Positions 62,436 to 64,000 of a stretch of DNA of 64,000 nucleotides are shown here, piece after piece (position 1 is the first letter of the stretch; the number at the start of each line of letters is the position of its first letter). This DNA is from Photobacterium gaetbulicola Gung47. GTDB taxonomy: Bacteria > Pseudomonadota > Gammaproteobacteria > Enterobacterales > Vibrionaceae. Under the pieces are notes generated by a model. That model was not told the DNA's origin. It saw only the letters and a program-made list of their open reading frames with translations, and did not search any database. The stretch spans positions 1,302,001 through 1,366,000 of the forward strand of contig CP005973.1 in NCBI GenBank assembly GCA_000940995.1. Reading direction: 5' to 3'. A program made the translations under genes and the position numbers.

Positions 62436-63623
62436 ATGAACTTAATTATTAAGTTATTGTGTGGAATATTCGTCGGTATTCTCATGGGTATGTTTGCCCC
62501 TGAAGTTATGGTCCAAGCCCTAATTACAGCTAAATATTTAGTTAGCCAGTTAATTAAATTCACCATCCCGCTTCTTATCCTGTTCTATGTCACCAGCGGT
62601 ATTGCCAGTCTACCCAAAAACTCCGGCAAATTACTGAGCAAAACCGTTGGATTAGCTTATATATCGACCTTGGGAGCAGGTATTCTTGCCTTTATGGTCG
62701 CCAAGAGCCTGTTTCCTGCCCTACTCAGCGGTGCTGGCCAACTGCCTGAAGCTGAAACCGTTTTATCCCCGTTCTTAGAGCTTCAGATCCCGCCGATCAT
62801 GAACATCATGACGGCTCTAACAGTCGCCTTCATTTTTGGCTTGGGCATCTCCAACACCGGTGCTGAAAACCTGAAAAAAATCAGTGACCAGGGTCGTGAT
62901 ATCATCGAGCTGTTCCTCAACAAGGTGATGATCCCTGCGCTGCCGTTCTACATTGCCGGTGTATTTGCTGATATGACGGTCAAAGGTACAGTCTTCGCAA
63001 CCCTACAAACTTTCAGCTTAGTACTGCTTGCAGTCGTCGCTATGCACTGGTTCTGGCTCAGCTTCCAGTTCGTGACCACCGGTGTTGCCCTGCAACGCTC
63101 ACCGCTTAAAATCCTGCGCACCATGTTACCAGCCTATTTCACCGCTGTTGGTACCATGTCCTCTGCCGCCACAGTACCGGTTACCCTGCAGCAAACCAAG
63201 CGCAACGGGGTATCGAACTCTATCGCTAACTTTGTTGTGCCGCTGTGTGCCAATATCCACATGTCTGGGTCGGTGATCAGTATTGCCAGTGTCGCTGTTG
63301 CCGTCATTATCATGACCGGTGCCGGCCAAGTTCCTAGCCTGCTAGAAGCCCTGCCGTTCCTTGCCATGCTGGGTATCACGATGGTTGCGGCTCCAGGTGC
63401 ACCGGGCGGTGCAGTAATGGCATCAGCCGGCCTACTTGGCTCTATGCTCGGTTTCACTGAAGAGATGATTGCCCTGCAAATCGTGCTTCACCTCGCCCAG
63501 GACAGCTTTGGTACAGCCTGCAACGTCACCGGTGACGGTGTTATTGCCCTGCTGATTGACAAGGTATCCGACTCGGTCGAAGAAAGCGGAGGCGAACTGG
63601 TTCCTGCCGAAGAGATCGCCTAA
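62436..63623 (+). CDS. Dicarboxylate/amino-acid:cation symporter (DAACS family)
   Basis: 395 residues with eight helices and two re-entrant loops typical of DctA/GltP-like carriers. The conserved late parts are present: GTMSSAATVPVTLQQTKRNG (serine-rich hairpin 1), NIHMSGSVISIASVAV, and the hairpin 2 region with GAPGGAVMASAGLLG. The C-terminal TACNVTGDGVIALLIDK contains the substrate-binding NxxxD/N motif. Na+- or H+-coupled uptake of aspartate, glutamate or C4-dicarboxylates is expected. ATG 62436 is preceded by AAAGG; the frame is open 15 codons upstream. It fits with aspA. Confidence 0.9.
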   Translation: MNLIIKLLCGIFVGILMGMFAPEVMVQALITAKYLVSQLIKFTIPLLILFYVTSGIASLPKNSGKLLSKTVGLAYISTLGAGILAFMVAKSLFPALLSGAGQLPEAETVLSPFLELQIPPIMNIMTALTVAFIFGLGISNTGAENLKKISDQGRDIIELFLNKVMIPALPFYIAGVFADMTVKGTVFATLQTFSLVLLAVVAMHWFWLSFQFVTTGVALQRSPLKILRTMLPAYFTAVGTMSSAATVPVTLQQTKRNGVSNSIANFVVPLCANIHMSGSVISIASVAVAVIIMTGAGQVPSLLEALPFLAMLGITMVAAPGAPGGAVMASAGLLGSMLGFTEEMIALQIVLHLAQDSFGTACNVTGDGVIALLIDKVSDSVEESGGELVPAEEIA

Positions 63624-63656
63624 AGCCATAAACGCTTAACCGGAAACTAATAGCAC

Positions 63657-63683
63657 AAGAGCCGTTTACTAACGGCTCTTTTC
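63657..63683 (+). terminator. Terminator of the symporter gene
   Basis: The stem AAGAGCCGTT/AACGGCTCTT (63657-63666 and 63671-63680) with a TACT loop is followed by TTCTT. Confidence 0.88.
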
Positions 63684-63817
63684 TTATGGATTGACCGGGT
63701 ATTGTGAAAGCCCACTTCAGTAGTCGAGCTGAACTTGTGGTGAATTTTTATGCAGCCATTTAATTAACAGCCTAAAATTATAACTGAGTACACCGGCAAA
63801 AATTAAAAGGAGCTATT

Positions 63818-64000
63818 ATGAAGTGGTTTATATCCATGTCAGTTGCTTTGTTAATCGCTGTACCCTCTGCCATGGCGGCACAAGAAGCATCTCCCAGTCT
63901 TGCGGAGATACAGCAAGCATGCAAGCTAAAACAAGTGACGCACAGGTGTGAAGTCGTAACGGACAAGCAAGCTATCAAAGGAATATGCATCGATGCCAAA
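63818..64000 (+). CDS. Secreted protein, start only (runs off the window)
   Basis: The first 61 codons of a gene that continues past the window. A signal peptide (KWFISMSVALLIAVPSAMA, cleavage after AMA) precedes a mature part with four Cys so far (QQACKLKQVTHRCEVV, then GICID). AAAAGGAG lies five bases before the ATG. No family can be given from this fragment. Confidence 0.7.
   Translation, partial: MKWFISMSVALLIAVPSAMAAQEASPSLAEIQQACKLKQVTHRCEVVTDKQAIKGICIDAK

Overview
The window reads as a chromosome segment of a marine gammaproteobacterium of the family Vibrionaceae (Photobacterium/Grimontia/Vibrio-like). The reasons are the AcnD/PrpF type of methylcitrate operon under a GntR regulator, the YiaW/YiaV pair, the many Vibrio-type small enzyme genes, the moderate GC content and the set of IS and group II intron families. 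The genus is an inference; no rRNA or other decisive marker is present.

Layout. 1-2.7 kb: a DUF4239-type membrane protein, a convergent FhuF-like ferric-siderophore reductase, a tiny ORF and a small anchored protein. 2.8-11.5 kb: a complete methylcitrate (propionate catabolism) operon on the minus strand, regulator-prpB-prpC-acnD-prpF-prpE. Three TTGTYRACAA palindromes lie in the operon promoter, next to a 7-bp tandem repeat of nearly 11 copies. 11.7-14.5 kb: an EamA transporter, a truncated hotdog protein, a hypothetical gene and a DEDDh exonuclease. 14.53-20.78 kb: an insertion of about 6.2 kb bounded by two copies of a 90-bp sequence taken from the 5' end of the exonuclease gene. It holds a resolvase tail, a membrane protein, an IS3-family element, a broken NERD gene, an unusual signal-peptide protein (three 44-residue Cys repeats, a superinfection-immunity-like membrane domain and a SHOCT tail) and a group II intron. 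20.9-26.8 kb: small enzymes (GNAT, HAD, ACT, YjbR, VOC, NUDIX), a DEAD-box helicase and an MscS channel. 27.3-31.6 kb: a DUF1800/DUF1501 pair and a DUF4382 lipoprotein. 31.8-38.5 kb: a persulfide-dioxygenase-like MBL protein, two AraC regulators, two tiny ORFs, gloA-nemA and an outer-membrane barrel. 38.6-41.4 kb: a GH3 glycosidase with swapped domain order. 41.5-43.4 kb: a second group II intron, sitting just after a terminator. 43.4-48.2 kb: a barrel protein, YiaV/YiaW and two LysR regulators. 48.4-58.8 kb: an IS graveyard (IS110, IS3, IS66 x2, IS21 and IS110 fragments) with a decapitated FadL gene, a probably truncated methyltransferase, a SnoaL-like protein and an intact amidohydrolase. 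59-64 kb: tRNA-Gly(UCC), aspartase, a LysR regulator and a DAACS symporter (probable aspartate/dicarboxylate use), then the start of a secreted protein.

The best candidate for something undescribed is the 14.5-20.8 kb insertion, and in it the triple-repeat/superinfection-immunity/SHOCT protein beside a NERD gene. The bridge-RNA-like tail of the IS110 element and the heptamer repeat beside the prp promoter are the next most interesting. No CRISPR array, rRNA or replication origin was seen.
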